Assembly: GCF_021390155.1 (NCBI RefSeq)
Contig: NZ_CP089985.1
Coordinates: 1,189,001 to 1,253,000 of the forward strand
DNA: 64,000 nucleotides
Direction: 5' to 3'
From: Pseudomonas sp. HN11
Lineage (GTDB): Bacteria; Pseudomonadota; Gammaproteobacteria; Pseudomonadales; Pseudomonadaceae
Below, piece by piece: positions 44,533 through 55,389 of this stretch. The notes under the pieces were generated by a model. That model made no database searches, had not been told where the DNA came from, and saw only the letters and a program-made list of their open reading frames with translations. Made by a program: the position numbers and the translations under genes. Each line of letters begins with the position of its first letter. Position 1 is the first letter of the stretch.

Positions 44533-46433
44533 GTCGACTCAGCTTTTTGAGCGCCCGCCAACGGCAGGCACAAGACAAAGGCCGTTCCACCACTGGTCGG
44601 ATGTTCCACGGCAAGGTTGCCGCCAGTGGCCGCGGCGAGGCTGGCGGACAGGGTCAAGCCCAGGCCCAGGCCTTGCTCGCCGGGTTTAGTGGTGAAGAAC
44701 GGTTCGAATAAATGTTTGCGCGCCTCGGGGTCTATACCGTGGCCATTGTCGCGCACCTGCAGGCGGTATTTGCCCTCGGCGTTGCTGCCTTCCAGCCACA
44801 GCTCGGGGGCCGGTTGGGCTTGCATGGCGTCGAGGGCGTTGCCGATCAGGTTGACCAGGATCTGCTCCAGGCGCGTCTGGTCGATTTGCAGTTGGGCGTG
44901 GGAAAAGTCGCGGTGCAAGATCAGCGGCAGTCTGTCCAGGCGTTCACCGAGTACCTGGAACGCGGCATCCACGGCTTTAGTGAGGTTGGCTTCGCCCTGG
45001 TCATCGCCGCGCCGGGCAAAGGAGCGCAGGCTGGCGGTGATGCGGCCCATGCGATCGATCAGTTCGTTGATGGTCTTGAGGTTGGCGCTGGCGGTGTCCA
45101 GGGCGCCACGTTCAAGGAAACGTACGGTGTTGCCGGACAGGGTTCGCAGCGCCGCCAGGGGTTGGTTCAATTCATGGGCAATGCTGGTGGACATCTGGCC
45201 GATGGCGGCCAGTTTGCCCGCCTGCACCAACTCATCCTGGGCACGGCGCAGCGTTTCTTCGGCCTGGCGTCGTTCGCGGATCTGGCCCTTGAGCCGTTCG
45301 TTGCTGGCGCGCAGGTCAGCGGTGCGTTCGGCAATCCGCCGTTCCAGCTGGCTGTTGGCTTCCTGCAAGGCTTCACGGGCGGCGAGGCGGGTGGCGATGA
45401 CTTTACGTCGTTCGTTCCAGGCAATCAGCAAAAACGCAACCAGACCAAACGCGACGGCCACCAGGATGCCTTGGTTGATTGCGGCACGGCGCAGATCGTT
45501 GAGCGGGGTGAGCAGGGTGAAATTCCACGGCGTGTCATTCAGCGGCCGGGTTTGCGCCAGGTAGCTGACTTCATGCTCGTCGTTGACCACTTCGCTGTTG
45601 GCCGGGAAGGTAAGTTTCTCGGTGCCTTCGTTGAGGCGCTCGCGGGCGAGGGGTTCCAGTTCGTTCAGCGTGGCCCAGTAATATTGCAGGCTGTGGGCCA
45701 GGCGGTCCTTGGTTTCGTCGCTCAGCGGGCGCACGGCCTTGAGGCGGCGGGCCGGGTCGCTGGAGAGGATGATGATGCCGTTCTCGTCGCTCACAAAGGC
45801 TTCGAGGCGCGCGCGTTGCCAGCGTTCTTCAAGTGCCTCAAGGCGCACCTTGACCACGGCGACGCCGATGATCTTGCCGTGCTCTTCCAAGCCATGGGCC
45901 AGGTAGTAACCGGGTTCGCCGTTGGTGCTGCCGATGCCATAGAAACGGCCGGGCTGGCCTCGCACGGCGTTCTGGAAATAGGCGCGGAAGGACAGGTCTT
46001 CACCCTGGTAACTGTCGGCATCGCGCCAGTTACTGGTGGCCAGCACGCGGCCGGTGGTGTCCATCACGTAGATGGCCCGACTGCGACTGCGTCGGTTCAG
46101 GCCTTCGAGGTAATCGTTGACGGTTTTGCGGGTTTCCTGGCTCGGGTCGGCCAGCAACGTGGAGACGCTGGACTCCAGTTCCAGCAGGCTGGGCAGGTAG
46201 GTGTATTTGCTCAGTTCGCTTTCGACGGTGCGGGCATGCAATTCCAGCTGGCGCTCGCCGGTATCGCTGAGCGTGCGGATGCCGTAGTACTCACTGACCC
46301 AGAAGCCGATAAAACCCAGGCCGATCATCAGGGCGATGATCAACGGCGGCAGGAAGAGTTGGCGGATCAGGCGTGGTTTCACGGCAAGTGATGGCGGTGC
46401 GGCGCGAAATTGGTTGGGGTCGCATTTCATCAC
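44529..46433 (-). CDS. aauS: AauS, sensor histidine kinase for acidic amino acids
   Basis: 634 residues of the DctB type. Membrane helices at about 25-47 and 320-341 enclose a double-PAS/Cache periplasmic sensor (YVMDTTGRVLATSNWRDADSYQG, FVSDENGIIILSSD). A coiled coil and kinase core follow, with H-box STSIAHELNQPLAALRT, an N-box in ILVNLIGNALDAM, DNGHGI and GLGLGLTLSASL. It phosphorylates AauR. A long hairpin (46451-46488) separates it from the aatP stop, so aauSR may have reduced readthrough or its own promoter. Confidence 0.9.
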   Translation of the reverse strand: MMKCDPNQFRAAPPSLAVKPRLIRQLFLPPLIIALMIGLGFIGFWVSEYYGIRTLSDTGERQLELHARTVESELSKYTYLPSLLELESSVSTLLADPSQETRKTVNDYLEGLNRRSRSRAIYVMDTTGRVLATSNWRDADSYQGEDLSFRAYFQNAVRGQPGRFYGIGSTNGEPGYYLAHGLEEHGKIIGVAVVKVRLEALEERWQRARLEAFVSDENGIIILSSDPARRLKAVRPLSDETKDRLAHSLQYYWATLNELEPLARERLNEGTEKLTFPANSEVVNDEHEVSYLAQTRPLNDTPWNFTLLTPLNDLRRAAINQGILVAVAFGLVAFLLIAWNERRKVIATRLAAREALQEANSQLERRIAERTADLRASNERLKGQIRERRQAEETLRRAQDELVQAGKLAAIGQMSTSIAHELNQPLAALRTLSGNTVRFLERGALDTASANLKTINELIDRMGRITASLRSFARRGDDQGEANLTKAVDAAFQVLGERLDRLPLILHRDFSHAQLQIDQTRLEQILVNLIGNALDAMQAQPAPELWLEGSNAEGKYRLQVRDNGHGIDPEARKHLFEPFFTTKPGEQGLGLGLTLSASLAAATGGNLAVEHPTSGGTAFVLCLPLAGAQKAEST

Positions 46434-46450
46434 AGATGCCTTGGGTCAAC

Positions 46451-46488
46451 CAGTCGTGGTGAAGGGGATTGGCCCTTCACCACAACTG
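46451..46488 (-). terminator. Long hairpin between aatP and aauS
   Basis: An 11-base perfect stem (46456-46466 with 46473-46483) is extended by 4 more pairs beyond a single mismatch, and has a 6-base loop. No U-run follows on the minus strand. It may attenuate transcription from the transporter genes into aauS, or be a REP-like unit. Confidence 0.45.
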
Positions 46489-46496
46489 GGCAGTGC

Positions 46497-47231
46497 TTAG
46501 TGCTGCAGGATTTTCTCAAGGAAGTGCTGCGCGCGTTCGGAGCGGGCGCTGATATCGCCGAAAAACTCTTCTTTCGGGCAGTCTTCGATGATCTTGCCGG
46601 CGTCCATGAAGATCACGCGGTCGGCCACTTTGCGGGCGAAGCCCATTTCGTGGGTCACGCACATCATGGTCATGCCTTCGTGGGCCAGTTGCACCATCAC
46701 GTCGAGCACTTCGTTGACCATTTCCGGGTCCAGCGCCGAGGTCGGTTCGTCGAACAGCATGACGATCGGGTCCATGGCTAGAGCGCGGGCGATTGCCACA
46801 CGTTGTTGCTGACCGCCGGAGAGCTGGCCGGGGTGCTTGTGGGCGTGCGCCGACAGGCCGACGCGCTCGAGCAGTTGCAGGCCTTTCTTGGTGGCTTCTT
46901 CCTTGCTGCGGCCGAGCACCTTGATCTGCGCGATGGTCAGGTTCTCGGTGATGGTCAGGTGCGGGAACAGCTCGAAATGCTGGAACACCATGCCCACGCG
47001 CGAACGCAGTTTCGGCAGGTCGGTCTTAGGGTCGGCAATCGAGGTGCCGTCCACGACCACGTCGCCTTTCTGGAACGGTTCCAGCGCGTTGACGCACTTG
47101 ATCAGGGTGGATTTGCCCGAGCCCGACGGCCCGCACACCACGATCACTTCGCCTTTTTTAACCTCGGTGCTGCAATCGGTCAGCACCTGGAAGTCGCCAT
47201 ACCACTTGTTGATGTTCTTGATAGAGATCAT
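46497..47231 (-). CDS. aatP: AatP, ATP-binding subunit of the glutamate/aspartate ABC importer
   Basis: 244 residues, GlnQ/GltL type: Walker [10 protein letters not shown], signature LSGGQQQR, Walker [15 protein letters not shown], and H-loop THEMGF. It powers uptake of acidic amino acids by AatJQM at the inner membrane. Its start overlaps the aatM stop by 4 bases, and it ends 63 bases before aauS. Confidence 0.95.
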   Translation of the reverse strand: MISIKNINKWYGDFQVLTDCSTEVKKGEVIVVCGPSGSGKSTLIKCVNALEPFQKGDVVVDGTSIADPKTDLPKLRSRVGMVFQHFELFPHLTITENLTIAQIKVLGRSKEEATKKGLQLLERVGLSAHAHKHPGQLSGGQQQRVAIARALAMDPIVMLFDEPTSALDPEMVNEVLDVMVQLAHEGMTMMCVTHEMGFARKVADRVIFMDAGKIIEDCPKEEFFGDISARSERAQHFLEKILQH

Positions 47232-47899
47232 ACGGCAAACCTTTTTTGCAGACGCTTGACCAGCAGCGAGGCGGAAAAGCTGATGATGAAGTAGACGACA
47301 CCGGCGAAGATCAGGAACTCATTGGAGCGGCCGATGATGTCGCCGTTGGAGCGGGCGGAGTTGAGGAAGTCCACCAGGCCCACGGTGTAGACCAGGGAGG
47401 TGTCCTGGAACAGGATGATCGACTGTTGCAGCAGCAACGGGGTCATCTTGCGGAACGCCTGGGGCAGGATGATCAGGCGCATGGTCTGGCCATAGGTCAT
47501 GCCCATTGCCTGTGCCGCCGCCATCTGGCCTTTAGGAATCGACTGCACGCCGGCCCGTACGATTTCACAGAAGTACGCGGCTTCGAACATCATGAAGGCC
47601 ACGACGCACGAGGTGAACGCACCGATCGGGGTGTCTTCGCCTGTGATCCAGCGCAACACGAACGGCACCGCCAGGTAGAACCAGGTGATCACCAGCAGCA
47701 GCGGGATCGAGCGGAAGTAGTTCACATAAGCGCCGGCCACGCGGGACAGCAGTTTGCTGGACGACAGGCGCATCAGCGCCAGGACCGTACCCAGCGCAAT
47801 GCCGCCGATCACACCCATGACCATCAACTGCAAGGTCATGACCATGCCGTTCCACAGGCCCGGGATGGCGGGGATGATGCCGCTGAAATCGAAGTCCAT
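47228..47899 (-). CDS. aatM: AatM, permease subunit of the glutamate/aspartate ABC importer
   Basis: 223 residues of the HisM/GltK type, with about five membrane helices. The cytoplasmic EAA loop is [23 protein letters not shown]. It forms the membrane channel together with AatQ. The start codon shares one base with the aatQ stop (TAATG), showing translational coupling. Confidence 0.93.
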   Translation of the reverse strand: MDFDFSGIIPAIPGLWNGMVMTLQLMVMGVIGGIALGTVLALMRLSSSKLLSRVAGAYVNYFRSIPLLLVITWFYLAVPFVLRWITGEDTPIGAFTSCVVAFMMFEAAYFCEIVRAGVQSIPKGQMAAAQAMGMTYGQTMRLIILPQAFRKMTPLLLQQSIILFQDTSLVYTVGLVDFLNSARSNGDIIGRSNEFLIFAGVVYFIISFSASLLVKRLQKRFAV

Positions 47900-48645
47900 T
47901 ATTTACCCCCCACGGAGATCAGGCCGGGCACCGCGACTTTCTTCTCGACCACGCGCATCAGCAACATCAGGCTCATGTTCAGGGTGAAGTAGATCAGCGT
48001 GGCCAGGGTGAAGGCTTCAAACAGGTTGGCCGAGAACTCGGCGGTCTGTTTGGTTTGCGCCAGCAGTTCCATCAGGCCGATCAAGGACGCCACGGAGGAG
48101 TTCTTGAAGACGTTGAGGAATTCCGAGGTGAGCGGCGGGATGATGATCCGATAGGCCTGGGGCAGCAGCACGTTCCAGTAGATCTGCGGCAGCTTGAAGC
48201 CCATGGCGCGTGCGGCGGATTCCTGGCCGCGTGGCAGCGCCTGGATACCGGTACGCACTTGCTCACACACACGAGCGGCGGTGAACAGGCCCAGGCACAC
48301 GACAACGCTCAGGTAGGCCGAGGTGGTCGGGTTGAGGTCCTGTTTGTACCAGTCCTGCAGGTTCTGCGGCAGCATGTCGGGTACCAGGAAGTACCAGATG
48401 AACAGTTGAACCAGCAGCGGCACGTTACGAAACAGTTCCACGTAGCAGGTCGCGATGCCCGCTACGATGCGGTTTGGCACGGTGCGCATGACGCCCAGAA
48501 TGGACCCCAGCAGCAAGGCGATAATCCATGCCACGACAGCGATGGCGATGGTCCAGCCCAAGCCGGCGATGTACCAGTCGAGATAAGTCTCGCTGCCCAC
48601 GCCAGTGGACTTGAAGAACACGCCCCAGTCCCAGTTGTAATTCAT
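47899..48645 (-). CDS. aatQ: AatQ, permease subunit of the glutamate/aspartate ABC importer
   Basis: 248 residues from ATG 48645 (MNYNWDWG), which has GGGGAG 8 bases upstream; the longer open frame start has no ribosome site. The EAA loop is EQVRTGIQALPRGQESAARAMGF. Homologous to GltJ. It is preceded by 193 bases containing a strong hairpin downstream of aatJ, the usual arrangement for producing more binding protein than permease. Confidence 0.93.
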   Translation of the reverse strand: MNYNWDWGVFFKSTGVGSETYLDWYIAGLGWTIAIAVVAWIIALLLGSILGVMRTVPNRIVAGIATCYVELFRNVPLLVQLFIWYFLVPDMLPQNLQDWYKQDLNPTTSAYLSVVVCLGLFTAARVCEQVRTGIQALPRGQESAARAMGFKLPQIYWNVLLPQAYRIIIPPLTSEFLNVFKNSSVASLIGLMELLAQTKQTAEFSANLFEAFTLATLIYFTLNMSLMLLMRVVEKKVAVPGLISVGGK

Positions 48646-48794
48646 TAGGGTCTCCCCTCGAGATCGATCGATGTACAAGCACCCGCTTGGGGAAAATCCA
48701 TTCCCGCCTGGCGATGAACGCCAGGCACACGCGATCGGCTCGAAAACCGCCAGGTCGAGTGTTCCAAAGTAAAGCCAGCAGGTAGTAACAGACG

Positions 48795-48819
48795 CCTGAG
48801 GGAGGTTGGCTCCCTCAGG
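48795..48819 (-). terminator. Intercistronic hairpin downstream of aatJ
   Basis: Perfect 9-base arms (48795-48803 and 48811-48819) with a 7-base loop lie just after the aatJ stop. There is no clear U-run, so it probably protects the aatJ message and partly attenuates transcription into aatQMP. Confidence 0.6.
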
Positions 48820-48838
48820 AGATAAGCTTAGTCAGGTA

Positions 48839-49765
48839 TCAGATTTTTACGTCAGGCGCTGGCTTGTCGCTTGGGTTGGCGATCAGCTCCTTTACCTTGT
48901 CGCTCATCGGGAAGTTCAGGTTCAGGCCTTTTGGTGGGATCGGGCTCTCGAACCACTTGCTGTAGATCTTGTTGATTTCGCCGGATTTGTACAGGGCAAC
49001 GATGGCGTCATCGACCGCTTTCTTGAAGGCTGGGTCATCTTTACGAACCATGCAAGCGTAGGCTTCGAAGGACTGCGGAGTACCGGTGATGACCCAGTCG
49101 TCCGGCTTCTTGGCCTTGGCCTCTTCACCGGCCAGCAGGGCGTCGTCCATCATGAAGGCAACGGCACGGCCGCTTTCCAGCATCTGGAAGGATTCGCCAT
49201 GGTCCTTGGCGGAGATGACGTTCATGCCCATTTGCTTGTCGGCGTTCATCGCTTTGATGATGCGCTCGGACGTGGTGCCGGCGGTGGTCACGACGTTCTT
49301 GCCTTTCAGGTCGGCAAAGTCAGCGTAGGACGGCTTGCCATCCTTGTCTTTCTTGACCAGCAGACGGGTGCCGATTTCGAAGATGTTGACGGTGAAATCA
49401 ACTTGTTGCGCGCGTTCGGCGTTGTTGGTGGTGGAGCCGCACTCGAGGTCCGCGGTGCCGTTCTGGATCAGCGGGATACGAGTTTGCGAGGTCACCAGGT
49501 TGTACTTGGCTTTGAGGTCGGGTTTATTCAGGTCTTTTTTCAGTTGCTCGACGACGGCCAACTGGATGTCGTGGGAGTAGCCCACGGGTTTGCCCGAACC
49601 ATCCGCGATATAGGAAAACGGAATGGAGCTGTCGCGGTGAGCGAGAGTGATGGTGCCGGAGTCGTTGATCTTCTTCAGCGTGCCGGTGAGTTCGGCGGCG
49701 AAAACTGGAGTGCTGATCAGAGCAGCAGCGATAGCTGCGCCCAGGATATGGGGAACGATGCGCAT
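48839..49765 (-). CDS. aatJ: AatJ, periplasmic glutamate/aspartate-binding protein
   Basis: 308 residues from ATG 49765, with GAGGAAG 6 bases upstream. The signal peptide (ILGAAIAAALISTPVFAA) is followed by a type-3 solute-binding fold: GTITLAHRDSSIPFSY, ECGSTTNNAERAQQVDF, VVTTAGTTSERIIKAMN and the C-terminal INKIYSKWFESPIPPKG. These match GltI/AatJ. It delivers glutamate and aspartate (and possibly their amides) to AatQMP. A sigma-54 promoter and AauR boxes stand upstream. Confidence 0.95.
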   Translation of the reverse strand: MRIVPHILGAAIAAALISTPVFAAELTGTLKKINDSGTITLAHRDSSIPFSYIADGSGKPVGYSHDIQLAVVEQLKKDLNKPDLKAKYNLVTSQTRIPLIQNGTADLECGSTTNNAERAQQVDFTVNIFEIGTRLLVKKDKDGKPSYADFADLKGKNVVTTAGTTSERIIKAMNADKQMGMNVISAKDHGESFQMLESGRAVAFMMDDALLAGEEAKAKKPDDWVITGTPQSFEAYACMVRKDDPAFKKAVDDAIVALYKSGEINKIYSKWFESPIPPKGLNLNFPMSDKVKELIANPSDKPAPDVKI

Positions 49766-49877
49766 CAATACTTCCTCGACATTTGTTTTTTTTATGAAGC
49801 CGGCTAAACGGCTCTCTTGTACAGCGAATGCCCGTGGCGGCTCCTGAGGCGTCCCAGGCAATCGTCCAAGAGTGTAG

Positions 49878-49893
49878 AGCATGAGTCGTGCCA
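49878..49893 (-). promoter_or_regulatory. Sigma-54 (-24/-12) promoter of aatJQMP
   Basis: Read on the minus strand, TGGCACGACTCATGCT has a perfect -24 (TGGCACG) and ATGCT for TTGCW, with GG and GC 10 bases apart. Transcription would start near 49867, leaving a leader of about 100 bases before aatJ. It fits activation by AauR. Confidence 0.7.
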
Positions 49894-49969
49894 GGCTCGA
49901 TATAAAAGGTTAACCGATTGTTTTATAAGAAAATTAACTTTATATGACGACTTTTTTTCAGGCCTTTAA

Positions 49970-50014
49970 TCCGGCAAACCGAATTGATGGCACTGAGGTG
50001 TTCGGAAAACCGAA
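49970..50014 (-). promoter_or_regulatory. AauR boxes upstream of aatJ
   Basis: TTCGGAAAACCGAA at 50001-50014 is a perfect TTCGG-N4-CCGAA inverted repeat, the published AauR site of P. putida as I remember it. TCCGGCAAACCGAA at 49970-49983 differs by one base. The two are 77 to 120 bases upstream of the -24 element, as expected for an enhancer. The rest of 49766-50069 is AT-rich leader and holds no gene. Confidence 0.75.
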
Positions 50015-50018
50015 TGCG

Positions 50019-50055
50019 AAAAAAAGCCCCTGAGCCGTTCGGCGCAGGGGCTTTT
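50019..50055 (-). terminator. Intrinsic terminator of glpD
   Basis: A stem of AAGCCCCTG (50024-50032) with CAGGGGCTT (50045-50053) and a loop with extra pairing is followed, on the minus strand, by seven T residues. It lies 15 bases after the glpD stop and also shields the aat regulatory region. Confidence 0.85.
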
Positions 50056-50069
50056 GTGGTACCGATCCG

Positions 50070-51608
50070 TCAGGCGGCTTCGATTTTGCTACGGTTCAGC
50101 TCAACGGTGGACAGGTAACGCTGTACATTGGCCTGTTCTTCCGGGGTGGTGAACAGGCCGAGCTTGGTACGGCGCCACAGCACGTCCTGAGGTTGGGTCG
50201 CCCATTCTTCGGCGCACAGGTAATCAACCTCGCGTGTGTACAGGCCGCCACCCAGGTGCTCGCCCAAATCAGCCAGCGATTGCACGCCTTCCAACAGGCG
50301 CCAGGTGCGACTCCCATAGGTGGTGGACCAGCGACGCGCGATTTCATTCGGCACCCAGTCGAATTTGCCGCGAATGGCTTCGGCCAGGGCTTGCGGCGTG
50401 GTCATGTCTTCGCCGCCAGGCAGGCTGGCCTTGGCGGTCCAGCTTGGGCGCATCTGGGTGAAATACGGCGCCAGTTGTGCCATCGCCGACTCGGCGAGCT
50501 TGCGGTACGTGGTCAGCTTGCCGCCGAACACCGACAGGATCGGCGCCTCGCCGGTGCCGCCGGACAGCGCCAGGGTGTAGTCGCGGGTGATGGCCGACGG
50601 GTTGTCCGACTCGTCGTTGCACAGCGGGCGCACGCCGGAGTAGGTGTGGACGATATCGTCGCGGCTCAGTTGTTTCTTGAAGTGAGCGTTGACCACCTTG
50701 AGCATGTAGTCAGTTTCACCTTCGGTAATGGCGACTTTTGCCGGGTCACCGGTGTATTCGCGGTCGGTGGTTCCAATGATAGTCAGGTGGTTCAGGTACG
50801 GAATCGTGAAGACGATGCGCTGGTCTTCGTTCTGGAGGATATGGGCGTGGGCACCTTCGTACAGTTTCGGCACGATCAGGTGGCTGCCCTGGATCAGGCG
50901 GATACCGTAGGGCGAATCCAGCTTCAGGTCGTCCCTGATGAACTTGGCGACCCATGGGCCGGCTGCGTTTACCAGCGCGCGGGCCCGGATCGAGAACAGG
51001 CTGCCGTCGGCGCGTTCCATGTTCATTTCCCACATGCCGTTGCTGCGGTGTGCGCTGATGCAGCGGGTCTGGGTGTGGATATGCGCACCTTTTTCGCGAG
51101 CGGCCATGGCGTTCAGCACGACAAGGCGGGCATCATCCACCCAACAGTCGGAATATTCGAAGCCTTTGGTTATTTCGCTTTTCAGCGGGCTGTCGGGGCC
51201 GAACTTGAGGCTTTTCGAACCTGCCAGCTTTTCGCGCTTGCCGAGGTTGTCGTAGAGGAACAGGCCGGCTCGGATCATCCACGCCGGGCGCAGGTGCGGG
51301 CGATGCGGCAACACGAAGCGCATCTGCTTGACGATGTGCGGGGCCTTGGCCAGCAGCACTTCACGTTCGGCCAGGGCTTCGCGCACCAAGCGGAATTCGT
51401 AATGCTCGAGGTAACGCAGGCCACCGTGGATCAGCTTGCTGCTGGCGGATGAGGTGTGGCTGGCCAAGTCATCCTTTTCACAAAGGAATACCGACAAACC
51501 GCGACCGGCCGCGTCTGCTGCAATGCCGACGCCATTGATCCCGCCGCCGATAACGGCAACGTCATAGACTTCGGCAAGCGGTTGAGCAGGCAAGGTGGAA
51601 GGGTTCAT
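50070..51608 (-). CDS. glpD: Aerobic glycerol-3-phosphate dehydrogenase GlpD
   Basis: 512 residues. The FAD-binding Rossmann motif is at about 17-35 (VAVIGGGINGVGIAADAAGRG), and substrate-site blocks SSKLIHGGLRYLEHYEF and SVFGGKLTTYRKLAE follow. It oxidises glycerol-3-phosphate to dihydroxyacetone phosphate at the inner membrane and passes electrons to ubiquinone. It is the last gene of the glp group but is separated from glpR by 176 bases that contain an operator-like palindrome, so it probably has its own GlpR-controlled promoter. Confidence 0.96.
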   Translation of the reverse strand: MNPSTLPAQPLAEVYDVAVIGGGINGVGIAADAAGRGLSVFLCEKDDLASHTSSASSKLIHGGLRYLEHYEFRLVREALAEREVLLAKAPHIVKQMRFVLPHRPHLRPAWMIRAGLFLYDNLGKREKLAGSKSLKFGPDSPLKSEITKGFEYSDCWVDDARLVVLNAMAAREKGAHIHTQTRCISAHRSNGMWEMNMERADGSLFSIRARALVNAAGPWVAKFIRDDLKLDSPYGIRLIQGSHLIVPKLYEGAHAHILQNEDQRIVFTIPYLNHLTIIGTTDREYTGDPAKVAITEGETDYMLKVVNAHFKKQLSRDDIVHTYSGVRPLCNDESDNPSAITRDYTLALSGGTGEAPILSVFGGKLTTYRKLAESAMAQLAPYFTQMRPSWTAKASLPGGEDMTTPQALAEAIRGKFDWVPNEIARRWSTTYGSRTWRLLEGVQSLADLGEHLGGGLYTREVDYLCAEEWATQPQDVLWRRTKLGLFTTPEEQANVQRYLSTVELNRSKIEAA

Positions 51609-51642
51609 TGGCTGGCCTCGCGATTTATTCGTCTTTGAATTC

Positions 51643-51656
51643 GAACATTAATGTTC
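51643..51656 (-). promoter_or_regulatory. Candidate GlpR operator at glpD
   Basis: GAACATTAATGTTC is a perfect 14-base palindrome starting 35 bases before the glpD ATG, flanked by TTCG-type A/T-rich sequence. Position and symmetry suit a DeoR-family repressor such as the adjacent GlpR. A second, GGGGGAAATTTCCCCC palindrome (51755-51770) lies just after the glpR stop; its role is unclear. Confidence 0.5.
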
Positions 51657-51784
51657 ATTTGCGAAAATGGTAGCTGATAAACGCGCGCGCAGCCAGCCGA
51701 CTTCGATTAAAAAAACTCATCGAAGGGCGGGGAAAGGAAAATTTGTGAACATGAGGGGGAAATTTCCCCCCCTAGAAGGAAGGG

Positions 51785-52540
51785 TTAAACCACTTCCAGT
51801 CGAACCTTGTGCTCGCTCAGCAGCTGCACCAAAGCCGGCACTGGCTGCTGATCCGTCACCAGGCAATCCACCAGGCTGATCGGACCCAGGCGAATCATGG
51901 CATTACGCCCGAATTTGCTGGAGTCCGCCGCCAGGATCACTTGGCGTGCATTGGCGATGATCGCCTGGGAAACCCGTACTTCCTGATAGTCAAAGTCCAA
52001 CAGGCTGCCGTCTTCATCGATGCCGCTGATGCCCACCAAGGCAAAGTCGACCTTGAACTGGTTGATGAAGTCCACGCTCGCCTGGCCCACCACGCCACCG
52101 TCACGGCGCACGTTGCCGCCGGTCAGCAGCACGTCGAAGTCGTCCTTGGCACTGAGCATGGTGGCGACGTTGAGGTTGTTGGTGATGATTTTCAGGTGGT
52201 TGTGGTTGAGCAATGCACGGGCGATGGATTCGGTGGTGGTGCCGATATTGATGAACAGCGAGGCGTGATCGGGGATCTGCGCAGCGATGGCTTCGCCGAT
52301 GCGCTGTTTCTCGTCGCGCATCTGGTCGGCCCGCATAGCGTAGGCGGTGTTTTCGACACTGGAGTCATAGGCCGCGCCGCCGTGGTAGCGGCGCAGCAGA
52401 TTAGCGTCCGCCAGTTGGTTGATATCGCGGCGGATGGTTTGCGGGGTGACAACGAATAGCTGCGCCATTTCCTCGATGCTGACGTAGCCGCGCTCGCGGA
52501 CCAGTTCGAGGATTTGTTGTTGGCGGGGAGGCAGATTCAT
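51785..52540 (-). CDS. glpR: GlpR, DeoR-family glycerol-3-phosphate regulon repressor
   Basis: 251 residues. The N-terminal winged helix ([49 protein letters not shown]) is classical DeoR, followed by a sugar-isomerase-like effector domain ([23 protein letters not shown]). It represses glpF/glpK and glpD until glycerol-3-phosphate accumulates. It is placed between glpK and glpD, as in other pseudomonads. Confidence 0.95.
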   Translation of the reverse strand: MNLPPRQQQILELVRERGYVSIEEMAQLFVVTPQTIRRDINQLADANLLRRYHGGAAYDSSVENTAYAMRADQMRDEKQRIGEAIAAQIPDHASLFINIGTTTESIARALLNHNHLKIITNNLNVATMLSAKDDFDVLLTGGNVRRDGGVVGQASVDFINQFKVDFALVGISGIDEDGSLLDFDYQEVRVSQAIIANARQVILAADSSKFGRNAMIRLGPISLVDCLVTDQQPVPALVQLLSEHKVRLEVV

Positions 52541-52623
52541 GGGGCGTCCTTTGGGCTGCCATACAAAAGTGGCCCATGATGACGCAGGAATCCGCTCCCT
52601 GCCAGTTACAACCGGACGATGGC

Positions 52624-54162
<1,539 letters not shown>

Positions 54163-54204
54163 TCAGCTGGGCCGCAAAAGGGCAGGTGGTCCAGGCTGGC
54201 GCTA

Positions 54205-55062
54205 TCAGGAAATACGGGTCTTGCCGTTGACAGCCGTGTCAGGTGTTTCTTCATCTATAGCAGGTGCCGCACTCGGCAGATGACGGGCAATCAGCCCGCG
54301 GTAGGCCGCAGCACCCAGGCATGCGCCGACGATCGGCGCGAAGATCGGCACCAGGAAGTAAGGAATATCGCGGCCACCGGTAAAGGCCATTTCACCCCAG
54401 CCCGCGAAAAAGGTCATCAGCTTGGGCCCGAAATCCCGCGCCGGGTTCATCGCAAAGCCGGTCAACGGGCCCATGGCACTGCCGATCACTGCAATCAGCA
54501 GGCCGATCAGCAACGGGGCCAGGGGCCCACGGGGCAGACCGTTGTTGTCATCGGTAAGGGCCATGATCACGCCCATCAGGATGGCGGTGATGACCATTTC
54601 CACCAGGAACGCTTGGGCGGTGCTCAGCAGCGCATGGGGGTAGGTGGAGAACACCGACGCCAATTCCAGGCTGGCCTGGGTGCCGCGTACCATGTGGTGG
54701 GTTTGTTCGTAATCGAAAAAGAGGTTGCTGTAGAGCGTGTAGACCAAGGCTGCCGAGCAAAAGGCACCGGCGATCTGGGCGAGGATATAGAAGGGCAGTT
54801 TGCGCTTGTCGAAATCAGCGAAAATACACAGCGCAATACTGACGGCCGGGTTAAGGTGAGCCCCGGAAATCCCGGCGCTCAGGTAAATCGCCATGCTGAC
54901 GCCGATCCCCCAGATGATACTGATTTCCCACAAGCCAAAGCTGGCACCCGCGACTTTGAGCGCAGCGACACATCCTGTACCGAAGAAGATCAGAAGCGCA
55001 GTCCCCAGGAATTCGGCCATGCATTGGCTCGAAAGTGAAGGCTGTTGAAGAGCAGTTGTCAT
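54205..55062 (-). CDS. glpF: Glycerol facilitator GlpF (aquaglyceroporin)
   Basis: 285 residues from ATG 55062, with GAGG 8 bases upstream. It has six membrane segments and the two half-helix NPA motifs, GAHLNPAVS (about residue 66) and GFAMNPARD (about 205); Asp after the second NPAR marks a glycerol channel rather than a water channel. First gene of the glpFKRD group. Confidence 0.95.
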   Translation of the reverse strand: MTTALQQPSLSSQCMAEFLGTALLIFFGTGCVAALKVAGASFGLWEISIIWGIGVSMAIYLSAGISGAHLNPAVSIALCIFADFDKRKLPFYILAQIAGAFCSAALVYTLYSNLFFDYEQTHHMVRGTQASLELASVFSTYPHALLSTAQAFLVEMVITAILMGVIMALTDDNNGLPRGPLAPLLIGLLIAVIGSAMGPLTGFAMNPARDFGPKLMTFFAGWGEMAFTGGRDIPYFLVPIFAPIVGACLGAAAYRGLIARHLPSAAPAIDEETPDTAVNGKTRIS

Positions 55063-55389
55063 GGAAAACCTCAGTTGTTGTTCTTGTCTGGCACACAACC
55101 TCAACGGATTGTTGCGCGATTTTCACCGTGGCAAGGATCCCCATCCCGGTCACGGCTTACTGCTTCAATACTGTGGATCTATTCCTACGGCATTCGGAAA
55201 CGAAAAAATATAGACAAGAATGACGGCTGTCAAAGGTCGAAAGTGAACTGTCAGTCACTTTCAAACTATTGGTCTGGTGAATGATCACGCTTGTCACGTT
55301 GCGCCTGCACCTTAAAAGTGGGCGGACTAGAGCGTTTTGTGTGGGCTTGGCCTAGAATTGGCCATCTGTTTGCCACGCCCGGATACGTC
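55063..55389. promoter_or_regulatory. Divergent glpF-ybaK intergenic region
   Basis: 327 bases without a gene. It must hold promoters for both directions. Two symmetrical elements stand out: TTCGGAAACGAA at 55195-55206, which could be a GlpR site for glpF, and a perfect 8+8 inverted repeat GAAAGTGA/TCACTTTC at 55239-55262 with an 8-base centre, of unknown use. I see no clear -35/-10 pair. Confidence 0.35.
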
